Notes under the pieces: model-generated | What the model was told of the DNA's origin: nothing | Seen by the model: only the letters and a program-made list of their open reading frames with translations | The model's database searches: none | DNA from: Martinezella rhizogenes | GTDB lineage: Bacteria; Pseudomonadota; Alphaproteobacteria; Rhizobiales; Rhizobiaceae | Assembly (NCBI RefSeq): GCF_000799715.1 | Contig: NZ_JUHG01000013.1 | Location: forward strand, 806,001 to 870,000 | Direction: 5' to 3' | Length of the DNA stretch: 64,000 bases | Shown here: positions 9,895 through 18,929 of the stretch, one piece after another | Layout: each line of letters begins with the position of its first letter | How positions within the stretch are numbered: the first letter of the stretch is position 1 | Program-made: the position numbers and the translations under genes

Positions 9895-10932
9895 ATGACG
9901 AGCAATGCCATTTCCGAAATCTGGTACACACGCTGCCCGGTTCCGACGCCCGTCGGTCTCGCGGCCCAACTCGGCTATCTGGAAGAAACCTTTCGCAAGG
10001 ATGGCGTGACGTTGAAATCCATCATCGATTCACCGGACCGCAACGTCCGTCAGAGCCACTTCAACCACACGCTCGACTGGTCGTTTCGCCATGGTGGCAA
10101 CGTACCGCCGATCCGCGCACGATCCGAAGGCCGCCGCACGCGCCTCGTCGGGATCACCTGGACGGACGAATTCCAGGCAATTATCACCCTGCCGCAAACC
10201 GGCATCAAAACCACGAAGGACCTGAAGGGCCGTCGTTTCGGCATCCCGCGCCGCCCAGAAGGCATTGTCGACTTCATGCGTGCAACGGCGTTGAAAGGGC
10301 TGGTTTCCGCGCTTTCTCTTGAAGGACTGACCCATACCGATGTCGAAATCGTCGAGATCGCGCTGGCGGATTCCGTTCTGGCGAGCCAGGAAGGCCCATC
10401 GCTGTTTGGCCTGAAGCGCCGACAGGCTTTCGGCGAAGAGGTGGCAGCCCTGATCCGGGGTGAGGTCGATGCGATCTACGTCAAGGGAACCGCCGGTATC
10501 AATATCGCCAACCTGATCGGCGCCGTTCAGGTCGCCGAGTTCGGCTTCCATCCCGATCCGAAGATCCGCATCAACTCCGGCTCGCCGCGCGTGCTGACGG
10601 TGGACGATCTGCTGGCCGAAGAGCGTCCCGATCTCGTCCGCCGGCTGCTCGAGGCAATCTTCAAGGCAACCGCCTGGGCGGAGGCCCATCCGGAGGAAAC
10701 CCGCCGTTTTGTCGCGCGTGAAGCGGGCGCCACGGAAGAGCAGGTTCTGGCCGCGAACGGCCCGGATATTCATCGCCACCTCGGGCTCGGCCTGGAGCCG
10801 GAGCTTGTCGAGGCCGTCGGGCACTACAAGGACTTCCTACGCGATTGGGGCTTCCTTGCCGAGGACTTCTCGATCGCCGAATGGGTCGACCGCCGTCACA
10901 TCGATGCTTTCGACGCCCGCGCCGTCGCGTGA
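9895..10932 (+). CDS. DszB-like sulfinate desulfinase (periplasmic-binding-protein fold)
   Basis: A 345-residue protein that resembles NMT1/SsuA-type binding proteins but has no signal peptide and matches 2-hydroxybiphenyl-2-sulfinate desulfinase DszB around the active site. YTRCPVP (Cys14) aligns with DszB YSNCPVP (Cys27). His55 and Arg65, in SHFNH and FRHGGNVPP, are 10 residues apart exactly like DszB His60 and Arg70. The Cys-His-Arg set therefore appears intact. ATG 9895 is used because AAGGG then has proper spacing; an ATG at 9889 is too close. DszB hydrolyses a sulfinate to release sulfite, the last step of the 4S pathway. With SfnG/DszA-like and DszC-like enzymes nearby this suggests a complete C-S cleavage route. 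Confidence 0.78.
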   Translation: MTSNAISEIWYTRCPVPTPVGLAAQLGYLEETFRKDGVTLKSIIDSPDRNVRQSHFNHTLDWSFRHGGNVPPIRARSEGRRTRLVGITWTDEFQAIITLPQTGIKTTKDLKGRRFGIPRRPEGIVDFMRATALKGLVSALSLEGLTHTDVEIVEIALADSVLASQEGPSLFGLKRRQAFGEEVAALIRGEVDAIYVKGTAGINIANLIGAVQVAEFGFHPDPKIRINSGSPRVLTVDDLLAEERPDLVRRLLEAIFKATAWAEAHPEETRRFVAREAGATEEQVLAANGPDIHRHLGLGLEPELVEAVGHYKDFLRDWGFLAEDFSIAEWVDRRHIDAFDARAVA

Positions 10933-11020
10933 CGCAGAAAGCTTGCCCGCGACCATGACACGGGATTTCAACGATCTGGCTGTGGCGTGGCAACGGAGCA
11001 GGAAAGGGCTTCCATCGCGC

Positions 11021-12715
11021 TTACTGGCCGCTGCGGATGAAGTCCGCAATTCGTTCGGCGATCATGATGGTGGGTATGTTGGTGTTGGCGCAGGGGATCG
11101 ACGGCATCAGCGAGGCATCGCAGATCCGTAGTCTCTCGACGCCGTAAACCCGGCCGGTCGCGGATGTCACGGCCATCGGATCGTCCGGCGCGCCCATGCG
11201 GCAGGTGCCGGAGGGATGCCAGGTGCCGCCGACGTGCCGGCGGACGAATTCGGTCAGCATTGCATCGTCGTTGAGCAGGCCGTCCATGGTGGTGCCCAGG
11301 GTGACGGCGGAATGAATGAGGGCGGCGCGCAAGGGGCCTGCGAGGTCGAGCATCGTCGACAATGCGCCACGCTGGATCGCGTTCCATGCGCCGGGAACGG
11401 CGACTTTGGCGACGCGCGGGGAGTAGCTGGAGGGAAACACCGTGCCCCGATAACCGTTCATATGCGGATCGAGCAGCGCATGCGCGCCCATGCGCAATGC
11501 CAGTTTCAGTCGTTCGAGGTCACGTTCGTCCGTCAGCATCCGGAAATCGACCTCGGGCTCGGCCAGCGGATCGGCGGACCCAAGCTTTAGGATGCCGCGC
11601 GAATAGGACTTGTTGACCCAAAAGAACAGGCTGCCCATCCGCAGGCCGACCGAATGCCAGCCGGAGCGTGACAGGATGGCGGCATGCATGTCGCCCTGCG
11701 GCGTATCGGGAAGGCCTGAGGAAAAACGCCAGATCGATTGCTCATGGTGTTCCGTGCGGTCTCGCACCCTCATCCACGGCGGCAGATAGGCGGCGACCGC
11801 GATGGATGGATGTTCCATCAGATTGCGGCCGATGCCCGCGCGCGATGAGATGACGGGAATGCCCAGCGCTGCGAGTTCCGCGCCGGGGCCGATGCCGGAG
11901 CGCAGCAGCAGCGCCGGGGAATGGATCGCGCCTGAAGCGACGATGACCTCGTGCGCCTTGATGGTCTGGGGTTGGTTGCCGGTGAGTGTGGCGCCGATCG
12001 CCCGCGTGCCCTCGAAGAGAATACGCGTCGCGGTGCTGTCGGTGATGATCGTGAGGTTCGGGCGCCGGCGAACGTCGGGCGTCAGATAAGCAATCGAGGT
12101 CGGCAGGCGTTCGCCGGCATCGCTGACGGCGACGGCGCCCCGGAACGTGCCGTTCTCCCAGGGGCCATTCTGGTCGGGACGGATCGGATGTCCCTGTGTC
12201 TCCAGCGTCTTCATCACGCGATCGACGAAGGGCGATATCCTCTCGTCTGTGACCCGCCGAATCGACAGCGGTCCGTCCGCTCCATGCAGGGGGCCGCCGA
12301 AATCCCGGTCAGCCTCTATTCTGCGGAAATAGGGCAGGCAGCTGTCCCATCCCCAGCCAGTTGCCCCCAGTTCCTCCCATTCGGCGTAGTCGGACGGAGC
12401 GCCGCGATTGGCCATCAGCGCATTGATGGCGGAGCCGCCACCGAGAAGCTTTGCCTGCTCGTAGCGGCGGGATGAGCGAGGCGCGCTGTTTGATCTGGAA
12501 GAGCCCATCAACGCCGTGAGTGAGGACCATATGTTGCTGGTGTCGAGATAGGCGCGGCCGGGATAACGGCTGCGCACGTCATCGGGGATGTCGCCGGCGG
12601 CAATATTGCGTCCGGCTTCGACAAGAACCACCGTCCGCTTCGGATCCTCCGACAGCCGCGCCGCCAGAACGCATCCGGCCGAGCCGCCGCCGAGGATCAG
12701 GTGATCGGCAATCAT
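11021..12715 (-). CDS. GMC-family FAD-dependent oxidoreductase (choline dehydrogenase-like)
   Basis: A 564-residue glucose-methanol-choline oxidoreductase. The N-terminal FAD motif is HLILGGGSAGCVLAARLSED. The GMC signature regions GGGSAINALMANRGAPSDY and VIVASGAIHSPALLLRSGIGP follow, and the C-terminal VGGTWHPSGTCRMG block carries the catalytic His. It would oxidise an alcohol or amino-alcohol to an aldehyde. The start overlaps the end of the upstream permease gene by 4 bases, making it the last gene of the Pot-type importer operon that runs down from 18695. It probably acts on the imported compound or a product of it. Confidence 0.88.
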   Translation of the reverse strand: MIADHLILGGGSAGCVLAARLSEDPKRTVVLVEAGRNIAAGDIPDDVRSRYPGRAYLDTSNIWSSLTALMGSSRSNSAPRSSRRYEQAKLLGGGSAINALMANRGAPSDYAEWEELGATGWGWDSCLPYFRRIEADRDFGGPLHGADGPLSIRRVTDERISPFVDRVMKTLETQGHPIRPDQNGPWENGTFRGAVAVSDAGERLPTSIAYLTPDVRRRPNLTIITDSTATRILFEGTRAIGATLTGNQPQTIKAHEVIVASGAIHSPALLLRSGIGPGAELAALGIPVISSRAGIGRNLMEHPSIAVAAYLPPWMRVRDRTEHHEQSIWRFSSGLPDTPQGDMHAAILSRSGWHSVGLRMGSLFFWVNKSYSRGILKLGSADPLAEPEVDFRMLTDERDLERLKLALRMGAHALLDPHMNGYRGTVFPSSYSPRVAKVAVPGAWNAIQRGALSTMLDLAGPLRAALIHSAVTLGTTMDGLLNDDAMLTEFVRRHVGGTWHPSGTCRMGAPDDPMAVTSATGRVYGVERLRICDASLMPSIPCANTNIPTIMIAERIADFIRSGQ

Positions 12716-13509
12716 GCGGCCTTCCCCTGGCGACGATCCGTGTTGCGCGCATTCATCGCCACCAGCATCACCAGGATGAAGGAGATCGCCGTCAGCAACG
12801 AGCTGATCGATGCGATCGTCGGATCGATTTCGTCGCGGAGCGCGGTGAACATGCGCTTTGTCAGCGTCTGGTACTGGCCGCCGGATATGAACAGCGAAAC
12901 GACGGTCTCGTCCATCGCGGAAATGAAGGCGAACAGCATGCCGGAAATCACGCTGGGCCGGATCTGCGGCAGGGTTACGACGAAGAAGGTGCGCAACCGG
13001 TTCATGCCGAGGCTGCGCGACACCATCTCCTGCGTATGGTCGAATTTTCTGAGTCCGACCAGAACCGAGGTGATGACATAGGGCAGGCCGAGCATGACAT
13101 TGGCAAGGATCAGCCCCGTCATGGTGGCGATCAGGCCGATCTGCGCATAGACGAGGAAGACGCCGACGGCGGTGATGACGATCGGCACGATCAGCGGCAG
13201 GAGCAGCAGCATCTGCAGGCTGCGCACCAGCCGGGACGAGGTCATATCAAGCGCATAGGCGGCAGCCGTGCCGAAGATCGTCGCCAGGATGGCACTCGAA
13301 ACCGAGACGATAAGGCTGACGCGGGTTGCCTGCATCCATGCGGCGCTGCTCAGATAGGCCTCGTACCAGCGCAGGGACCATGATGGTGGCGGGAACGACA
13401 GGAACCGGGCGCCGGAAAAAGACATGGGCACGATGATGAGGATCGGGATGATCAGCCAGGCGAGGATAAGGGCGACGACGGCATAAAGCAGGATTTTGGA
13501 CATGCGCAT
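12712..13509 (-). CDS. Pot-type ABC transporter permease (PotC-like)
   Basis: A 265-residue inner-membrane permease of the spermidine/putrescine/opine class, with six hydrophobic segments beginning LYAVVALILAWLIIPILIIVPMSF. The EAA loop is SRSLGMNRLRTFFVVTLPQIRPSVISG, typical of PotC-like subunits. It lies 3 bases downstream of the PotB-like gene and overlaps the GMC oxidoreductase start. It forms the membrane channel with the PotB-like partner. Confidence 0.9.
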   Translation of the reverse strand: MRMSKILLYAVVALILAWLIIPILIIVPMSFSGARFLSFPPPSWSLRWYEAYLSSAAWMQATRVSLIVSVSSAILATIFGTAAAYALDMTSSRLVRSLQMLLLLPLIVPIVITAVGVFLVYAQIGLIATMTGLILANVMLGLPYVITSVLVGLRKFDHTQEMVSRSLGMNRLRTFFVVTLPQIRPSVISGMLFAFISAMDETVVSLFISGGQYQTLTKRMFTALRDEIDPTIASISSLLTAISFILVMLVAMNARNTDRRQGKAA

Positions 13510-13512
13510 GCG

Positions 13513-14385
13513 TCACCTCGTTCCCATGATGCGTTCGAACGGGATGATCATGCTCGCCAGGCGGAAGACGAGGAAGACACAGGCCATGAGCACCACGCTG
13601 ATCGACGATGCGGCACCCCATTCGTTGTAGACCTCGATGTTGCGGGAGACGAGCATGGAGACCATGTAGGTGCGGCCGCCGCCGAGAAGTTCCGGGGTGA
13701 TGTAGAAGCCGAGCGTCAGCACGAAGACCAGAACCATGCCGGCGATCATGCCGGGCAGGGACAGGGGCAGGAAAACCCGCGCAAACACATGCGTCGGCGA
13801 TCCGCCGAGGCTGGCACCTGCCATTGTCAGCTCGGGCGGGATTTTCTTCATGGTCGCATAGAGCGGCAGCACCATGAAGGGCAGCAGGATGTGAATGGTT
13901 GCGAGCACCGTGCCGAACTCGTTGTTGACGAGCAGCAGCGGACTGTCGATCAGCCCGGCACTCTTCAGCGCCGAATTGACGATGCCGGTTCTCTGCAACA
14001 GGATGAGCCAGGCATAGGCGCGCACGAGCACGCTGGTCCAGAAGGGCAGCAGCACCATCGCGAGAATAAGCACGCTCCATCGCTGCGGCAGGCCCGCCGC
14101 CACATAGGCGACGGGATAGCCGAGCAGAAGCGTTGCGAGCGTGACCACGAACGCGATGCGGAAGGTTTGGAGGAAGGTCATCCAGTAGACGGAATCGGTC
14201 AGGAACCGTTCGTAGTTGACGAGCGTAAAACCGCCGTCCTGCCAGATCGACTGCCAGGCAAGCCAGAGCAGCGGCACGATCAGCAGCGACACGACCACGA
14301 GCAGGGCCGGGGCAAGAAGCATCAGCATCAACCTCTGCTCGCGCCGGTCATGAAGCTGCGAAGGATTGCTTGTCGACACGGTCAT
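13513..14385 (-). CDS. Pot-type ABC transporter permease (PotB-like)
   Basis: A 290-residue permease with helix 1 LMLLAPALLVVVSLLIVPLLWLAWQSIW and EAA loop AGASLGGSPTHVFARVFLPLSLPGMIAG. It is the first of two permease genes, 24 bases after the binding-protein gene, and ends 3 bases before the PotC-like gene. The Pot/Afu class includes importers of polyamines, opines and related cationic compounds; the ligand cannot be read from the permease. Confidence 0.9.
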   Translation of the reverse strand: MTVSTSNPSQLHDRREQRLMLMLLAPALLVVVSLLIVPLLWLAWQSIWQDGGFTLVNYERFLTDSVYWMTFLQTFRIAFVVTLATLLLGYPVAYVAAGLPQRWSVLILAMVLLPFWTSVLVRAYAWLILLQRTGIVNSALKSAGLIDSPLLLVNNEFGTVLATIHILLPFMVLPLYATMKKIPPELTMAGASLGGSPTHVFARVFLPLSLPGMIAGMVLVFVLTLGFYITPELLGGGRTYMVSMLVSRNIEVYNEWGAASSISVVLMACVFLVFRLASMIIPFERIMGTR

Positions 14386-14409
14386 AAATGACCCTCCATG
14401 GGCCGGTGA

Positions 14410-15450
14410 TTACTTCTGGATGAAGGATGCCCAGCGCTTCTGCGCTTCCTCGCCAGCCGGCGAACTCCACCATTTGTCCGACACCAGAACCTGCTTGGCT
14501 GCGTTCTCCGGCGAGCTTGGCATTTCAGCTGCACGCTCCGGGGAAATCTTGCCGGTCTTGTAGGCCTCCGGATTGCCCGGGCCGTAATCGATGTAGGCCG
14601 GGAAGTTCGCCTGGATATCCGGCGTCATCGCCGCGTTGACGAATTTCACGGCGGTGTCGAGATTGGGCGCGCCCTTGAGAATACAAAGCGATGTGTATTG
14701 CAGGAAGCCCTGGTTGAATGTGTAGCTGATCGGGGCTCCTTCCTTGGCGACGGCGGTTACGCGACCGTTCCAGGCCATTTCCATGTCGACCTCACCATCG
14801 GCAAGGAGCTGTGCCGACTGGGCGCCCGAGGTCCACCAGACGGTGACGTAAGGCTTGATTTCCTCGAGCTTCTTGAAGGCGCGATCGACGTCCAGCGGAT
14901 AGAGCTTGTCCGCGGGTACTCCGTCGGCGAGAAGAGCTGCTTCCAGCGTGGCAAGCGGATGGTTGCGCAGCGCGCGCGTGCCCGGAAACTTCTTGACGTC
15001 CCAGAAATCCGCCCAGCTCTTTGGCGGGTTTGTTCCGAACTTGTCCTTGTTGTAGGCGAGCACGCTCGAATAGAATTCATAGGCCACGGAAAAGGGGCTC
15101 TTGTATTCCGCGGGCATTTTCTCGGCATTGGGGATCTTGGAGAAATCGAGGGTCTCGATCATGCCCTGTTGGCCGCCACGGACGCAATCCTGTGTCGGCG
15201 TATCGACGACATCCCAGATCGGCTTGCCTGTCGATGTCTGGGTCTTGATGACCGGCCAGGCGTCCGGCGCGCTATCCTGGTTGACGGTGATCCCGAGCAA
15301 TTTGGCGACTGGATCGAGGATCGCCTTGGTCTGCGCGTCCTGATAGGCGCCGCCCTGCGATACGAAGGTGATCTGTTCAGCCGAAGCAAGGCCGGCTGAG
15401 AGGGCGATGGCTGACGCGGAAAGCACGAGAGTGGAAAATTTCAGTATCAT
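14410..15450 (-). CDS. Pot-type ABC transporter periplasmic substrate-binding protein (PotD-like)
   Basis: A 346-residue solute-binding protein (SBP_bac_8 class). The start at 15450 has GAGGAG at proper spacing and gives a Sec signal MILKFSTLVLSASAIALSAG ending near LASAEQ. PotD-like features include EQITFVSQGGAYQDAQTKA, WDVVDTPTQDCVRG and the C-terminal DKWWSSPAGEEAQKRWASFIQ. Acidic and tryptophan residues typical of polyamine pockets are present, but opine- or amino-acid-like ligands are equally possible. It lies between the amine-oxidase-type gene upstream and the permeases downstream. Confidence 0.9.
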   Translation of the reverse strand: MILKFSTLVLSASAIALSAGLASAEQITFVSQGGAYQDAQTKAILDPVAKLLGITVNQDSAPDAWPVIKTQTSTGKPIWDVVDTPTQDCVRGGQQGMIETLDFSKIPNAEKMPAEYKSPFSVAYEFYSSVLAYNKDKFGTNPPKSWADFWDVKKFPGTRALRNHPLATLEAALLADGVPADKLYPLDVDRAFKKLEEIKPYVTVWWTSGAQSAQLLADGEVDMEMAWNGRVTAVAKEGAPISYTFNQGFLQYTSLCILKGAPNLDTAVKFVNAAMTPDIQANFPAYIDYGPGNPEAYKTGKISPERAAEMPSSPENAAKQVLVSDKWWSSPAGEEAQKRWASFIQK

Positions 15451-15480
15451 GTCCGTTCTCCTCTTTTGGCAGGATTTCAA

Positions 15481-15512
15481 ACCCCGCTTTTTTGTTGCGT
15501 GAAATTCGGGGT
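15481..15512 (-). other. Intercistronic stem-loop upstream of the PotD-like gene
   Basis: ACCCCG at 15481-15486 and CGGGGT at 15507-15512 can pair as a 6-bp stem with a 20-base loop, in the 63-base gap between the oxidase gene and the binding-protein gene. It could adjust relative expression of the binding protein. The stem is short and the call is weak. Confidence 0.25.
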
Positions 15513-15513
15513 C

Positions 15514-16821
15514 TTATCGCCCGATTGCATCCAGAAACTGGTACCAGCCGGCGACGAGCCGGACGGCGGGTTCCCGGATGGGATAGAAGGGAACGGGCTT
15601 CAACCGTTCGGAAGTCAGAAGTCCGAGGTCGGGGCTTTCGCCGGCGACGATCGCGGCGACGTGTTTGCCCATGCAGGAGGCAAGCGCCACGCCGGTGCCG
15701 TTGTAACCGACCGCATAGACGACGCGTTCGTCCAGCCGGCCCACATGCGGAATGCTGTCCATGGTCATGGCGACGAGACCGGACCACCGGTGGGTAACGG
15801 CGGCGTCGGAAAGTTCGGGGAACTGTCGCACCATCGCTTTGTGTAGCGCGGCGAATGCGCTTTCCGAATCCGTCTTGCCGAAGGCGCCGCGGCCGCCATA
15901 GAGCAGCCGGTCGCCCGCCTTGCGAAACCAGCGCATCATCCGCCGGGTCTCGGTGTAGCTGCGGCCATTGGCCAAGAGAGCACCCCCGGCTTTGCCGGAT
16001 AGCGGTTCCGTGGCGATCATGGCCGAGCGGAAGGGGATGATTGCCTTGCGGACTGCCGCCGTCGCGCGTGTCAGGTCGGAATAGGAATTGGTGGCGATCA
16101 CGACCTGTCCGGCGGCGATGGTACCGTGTGGCGTTTCCAGAAGCACGCCGGAGCCCTCGCGTTTGAGGCCGGTGACCGGCGCATTCTCGAAGATGTCGAT
16201 GCCGGCGGCCTTCAGCCCGGCGGCAATGCCGAACACGAAATTGAGGGGGTGAATGACGCCGCCATGGGTGTTGAGCATACCGCCGGTGAAATCCCGCGAG
16301 CCGGTTTCCCTTTCCATGTCCCCCGGTGAAAGGATGGAGCAGGCGCTGTCGCCGAGCGCTTGCTTCAACCAGTCCACTTCCGTCTTGAGAGCCTCAAGCG
16401 AGACCACATTGTGGGCGCAGCGCAGCGAGCCCGTCGGCCTGTATCCGGCGGATGCGATGCCGTAATCCTCGACCAGCTCGCCGACATGCTCGATGGCCTC
16501 GATGCCGAGATCGTGCATGCGGCGGGCGGTCTCGATGCCGAATCGGCCGGCTATATCGGAAAAGGCGAGCCGGAACTTTCCGGAGACGACGCCACCATTG
16601 CGCCCGCTTGCGCCCCAGCCGATGCGGTTTGCTTCCAGGACCACCGATGACAGACCTCGGCGGGCGAGATAGCGGGCCGTGCTCAGGCCCGTATACCCGC
16701 CGCCGATGATGGCCACGTCATAACGATGATCGCCTGACAGTGTGCCGAAGACCGGACGGTCTACGGCTGTCTCCTGCCAGAGGGAATTGATATCGGGAAA
16801 GGGAAAATGGGCGGCGGCCAT
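15514..16821 (-). CDS. FAD-dependent amine/amino-acid oxidoreductase (DAO family, PuuB-like)
   Basis: A 435-residue flavoprotein of the D-amino-acid-oxidase/gamma-glutamylputrescine-oxidase family. The Rossmann motif is YDVAIIGGGYTGLSTARYLARRG at residues 29-51. NRIGWGASGRNGGVVSGKF matches PuuB-like enzymes, and the C-terminal VVYAVGYNGTGVALASCMGK closes the FAD site. It starts 9 bases after the HAD gene with GAGGATA upstream. Together with a Pot-type importer it probably deaminates or dealkylates the imported amine or opine oxidatively. The exact substrate is unknown. Confidence 0.87.
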   Translation of the reverse strand: MAAAHFPFPDINSLWQETAVDRPVFGTLSGDHRYDVAIIGGGYTGLSTARYLARRGLSSVVLEANRIGWGASGRNGGVVSGKFRLAFSDIAGRFGIETARRMHDLGIEAIEHVGELVEDYGIASAGYRPTGSLRCAHNVVSLEALKTEVDWLKQALGDSACSILSPGDMERETGSRDFTGGMLNTHGGVIHPLNFVFGIAAGLKAAGIDIFENAPVTGLKREGSGVLLETPHGTIAAGQVVIATNSYSDLTRATAAVRKAIIPFRSAMIATEPLSGKAGGALLANGRSYTETRRMMRWFRKAGDRLLYGGRGAFGKTDSESAFAALHKAMVRQFPELSDAAVTHRWSGLVAMTMDSIPHVGRLDERVVYAVGYNGTGVALASCMGKHVAAIVAGESPDLGLLTSERLKPVPFYPIREPAVRLVAGWYQFLDAIGR

Positions 16822-16830
16822 CGTCTATCC

Positions 16831-17562
16831 TCAGGCCGCGCTTGCGGTCTGAACGCCGGCGGCAAGCTCCGCGTCAACGGCGTCGGCAAGCTGTTTCAGC
16901 GAAGAGAAATGGAAGTCCGGCTTCGTCACTACCTTGGGTTCCGGCGTGCCGCCAAACCCCTTCTGACCCTGACGCCGCTCGATCCAGCACGTCGTGTAGC
17001 CAAGCTCCTTGGCCACGCCGATGTCGTGGTGCTGGCTCTGGGCAACGTGCAGGATTTCCGACTGCTTGAAGCCGGAGGCGGATTGACGGCCCTTGTTGAA
17101 GGCGAAGAACTGCGGGTTGGGCTTGGCGCATCCGGTTTCGTCGCAGGTGACGCTGTCGTGGAAGGGATTGCCGAGCGTGTCCGAATAGGCCGAGAAGGCC
17201 GTGCGGTCCGCATTCGTCATTGCCACAAGCCGGAAATTCTTGCGCAGGCGTGCGAGCGCCTCAACCGAGTCCGAGAAGGCCGGCCAACGCAGGACCGCCA
17301 GCTGAAAGGCTTCCGCAGTCGCGGCGTCTTTCACAAAGCCGCATTCCGTTGCCAGGGAGAGATAGACGTCCTTCATGGCAAAGGAGGAGCGGCCGTAAAA
17401 CTTGTCCCGGCCACGCTTGTAGGGCTCAAAGATCTGGTCGTCGGAAGCGGCGGCCGCTTTCTCCCCGCCAAGAGCCCGAACGGCATTCAGGACACCCATT
17501 TCGAAATCGATCAAAGTGCCGACGACATCGAAGGTCATGACCTTGAATTCGGTGAGTTTCAT
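16831..17562 (-). CDS. Haloacid dehalogenase type II-like hydrolase (HAD superfamily)
   Basis: A 243-residue HAD hydrolase. Motif I is MTFDVVGTLIDF with the nucleophilic Asp, motif II is VAMTNADR, the Lys motif is GCAKPNPQFFAF, and the acidic motif region is LHVAQSQHHDIGVAKELGYTTCWIERR. This is the arrangement of L-2-haloacid dehalogenases and related phosphatases. Within a Pot-type uptake operon it may hydrolyse a phosphorylated or halogenated intermediate; genuine dehalogenase activity is not established. It is followed 9 bases later by the amine-oxidase-type gene. Confidence 0.85.
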   Translation of the reverse strand: MKLTEFKVMTFDVVGTLIDFEMGVLNAVRALGGEKAAAASDDQIFEPYKRGRDKFYGRSSFAMKDVYLSLATECGFVKDAATAEAFQLAVLRWPAFSDSVEALARLRKNFRLVAMTNADRTAFSAYSDTLGNPFHDSVTCDETGCAKPNPQFFAFNKGRQSASGFKQSEILHVAQSQHHDIGVAKELGYTTCWIERRQGQKGFGGTPEPKVVTKPDFHFSSLKQLADAVDAELAAGVQTASAA

Positions 17563-17603
17563 AGTCTTCTTTCCTTGTTGACTGTAAGAATGAACGCGAG
17601 ATT

Positions 17604-18695
17604 TCAGGACGCTTCCGGCACGATGATCGTGTCTTCGGGATGCAGTGCCACGACGATCGGGTCGCCCGGCTTCTTGAGTTGCGCGCGGCCGGCATGATTG
17701 CTTGGGAGCCTGAGGCTGAGGTCGCCACCGGATGACAGCGTCAGGAAAACCCGGATGCTCTCGCCCTGATAAAGCGTGTCGGTCACGGTTCCCGCCAACC
17801 GGTTCGATGCCGATGGTTCGCTGCCATCTGCGACGACGAGCTTTTCGGAATGGACCGCGAGATGCAGGTGGCGGTTCTCTGGAACGCGATGCGAGGTGCG
17901 CAGGATTGTGTCGCCCAGCCTTACGGTGTCGTCGCCTTCACGCTTGACCGGCAGCAGCGTTGCCTCGCCGATAAAACGGGCGACGAAGGAATCCGCCGGA
18001 TGATCATGAAGCTGCTCCGGCGTATCCACCTGCACGAACCGGCCCTTATTCATGATGGCGACGCGATCGCTCATTGTCAGAGCCTCGCGCTGGTCGTGCG
18101 TGACGTAGATGATGGTTGCGCCCAGCCGCTTGTGCAGGCGCTTGAGTTCGATCTGCATGGTCTCCCGCAGCTGCTTGTCGAGCGCGGAAAGCGGCTCGTC
18201 CATCAGGATCAGTCCCGGCTCGAAAATCATGGCGCGGGCGAGTGCGACACGCTGGCGCTGGCCGCCGGAAAGTTCGTGAACGCGCCGCTCTCCGTACCCG
18301 GTCAGTTCGACCATATCGAGGGCTTCCCGCAGCTTGCTTGGCCAGTCCGATTTCGGCAGGCGACGCGCCCTCAGCGGAAATGTGATGTTCTCGGCGACAC
18401 TCATGTGCGGAAAGAGCGCATAGTTCTGGAAGACGATGCCGATATTACGTTTGTGCGGAGGCTCGAATGTAATATCCCGTTCGCCGAGCCAGATGGATCC
18501 GGACGTGGGCTGCACAAAGCCTCCCAGAATACCCAGAAAGGTCGTTTTCCCCGATCCGGATGGTCCGAGGATCGAGACGAATTCGCCCGCGGCCACTTCC
18601 AGGCTGACATTGTCCAGCGCCTGGAATTCTCCATAGCTCTTGTTTGCAGCGCGAATGGAAACGCCCAAACGCTCAGCGTTCTTTAGATCAATCAT
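17604..18695 (-). CDS. Pot-type ABC transporter ATP-binding protein (PotA-like)
   Basis: A 363-residue ATPase with Walker A GPSGSGKTT, signature LSGGQRQRVALARAM, Walker B LILMDEPLSALD and a C-terminal TOBE-type domain (from about residue 270, HLHLAVHSEKLVVAD). The open frame extends to a TTG at 18710, but ATG 18695 (MIDLKNAERLG) is preferred. It is the first gene of a seven-gene operon: ATPase, HAD, oxidase, binding protein, two permeases, GMC oxidoreductase. A LysR gene lies divergently 234 bases away. Confidence 0.9.
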   Translation of the reverse strand: MIDLKNAERLGVSIRAANKSYGEFQALDNVSLEVAAGEFVSILGPSGSGKTTFLGILGGFVQPTSGSIWLGERDITFEPPHKRNIGIVFQNYALFPHMSVAENITFPLRARRLPKSDWPSKLREALDMVELTGYGERRVHELSGGQRQRVALARAMIFEPGLILMDEPLSALDKQLRETMQIELKRLHKRLGATIIYVTHDQREALTMSDRVAIMNKGRFVQVDTPEQLHDHPADSFVARFIGEATLLPVKREGDDTVRLGDTILRTSHRVPENRHLHLAVHSEKLVVADGSEPSASNRLAGTVTDTLYQGESIRVFLTLSSGGDLSLRLPSNHAGRAQLKKPGDPIVVALHPEDTIIVPEAS

Positions 18696-18929
18696 ATGAT
18701 TCCACTGCAAAATCTACACACGCTGATGCCGGATCGACAGGCGCTGCATTCCTTGTTGAGTAGAAACCTGGACATGTGGCCCATGCCGGAACGCTGTCTG
18801 CCCCGCAGGTTTGCATATCCTGTTCCCCGATTTTCTTTGAAGGTCTTTTGCCTTCCTTGATCGGCAACAGACCAAAGAACCGAGCTGTCCGCAATTGAAA
18901 AAAAGTTCAGAAAGGTGTTACATCATGTA

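Noticed and set aside
9895..10932. Second ABC substrate-binding protein (SsuA/TauA type).
   Set aside because: There is no signal peptide, and the DszB active-site context with Cys14, His55 and Arg65 is conserved, so an enzyme is more likely.
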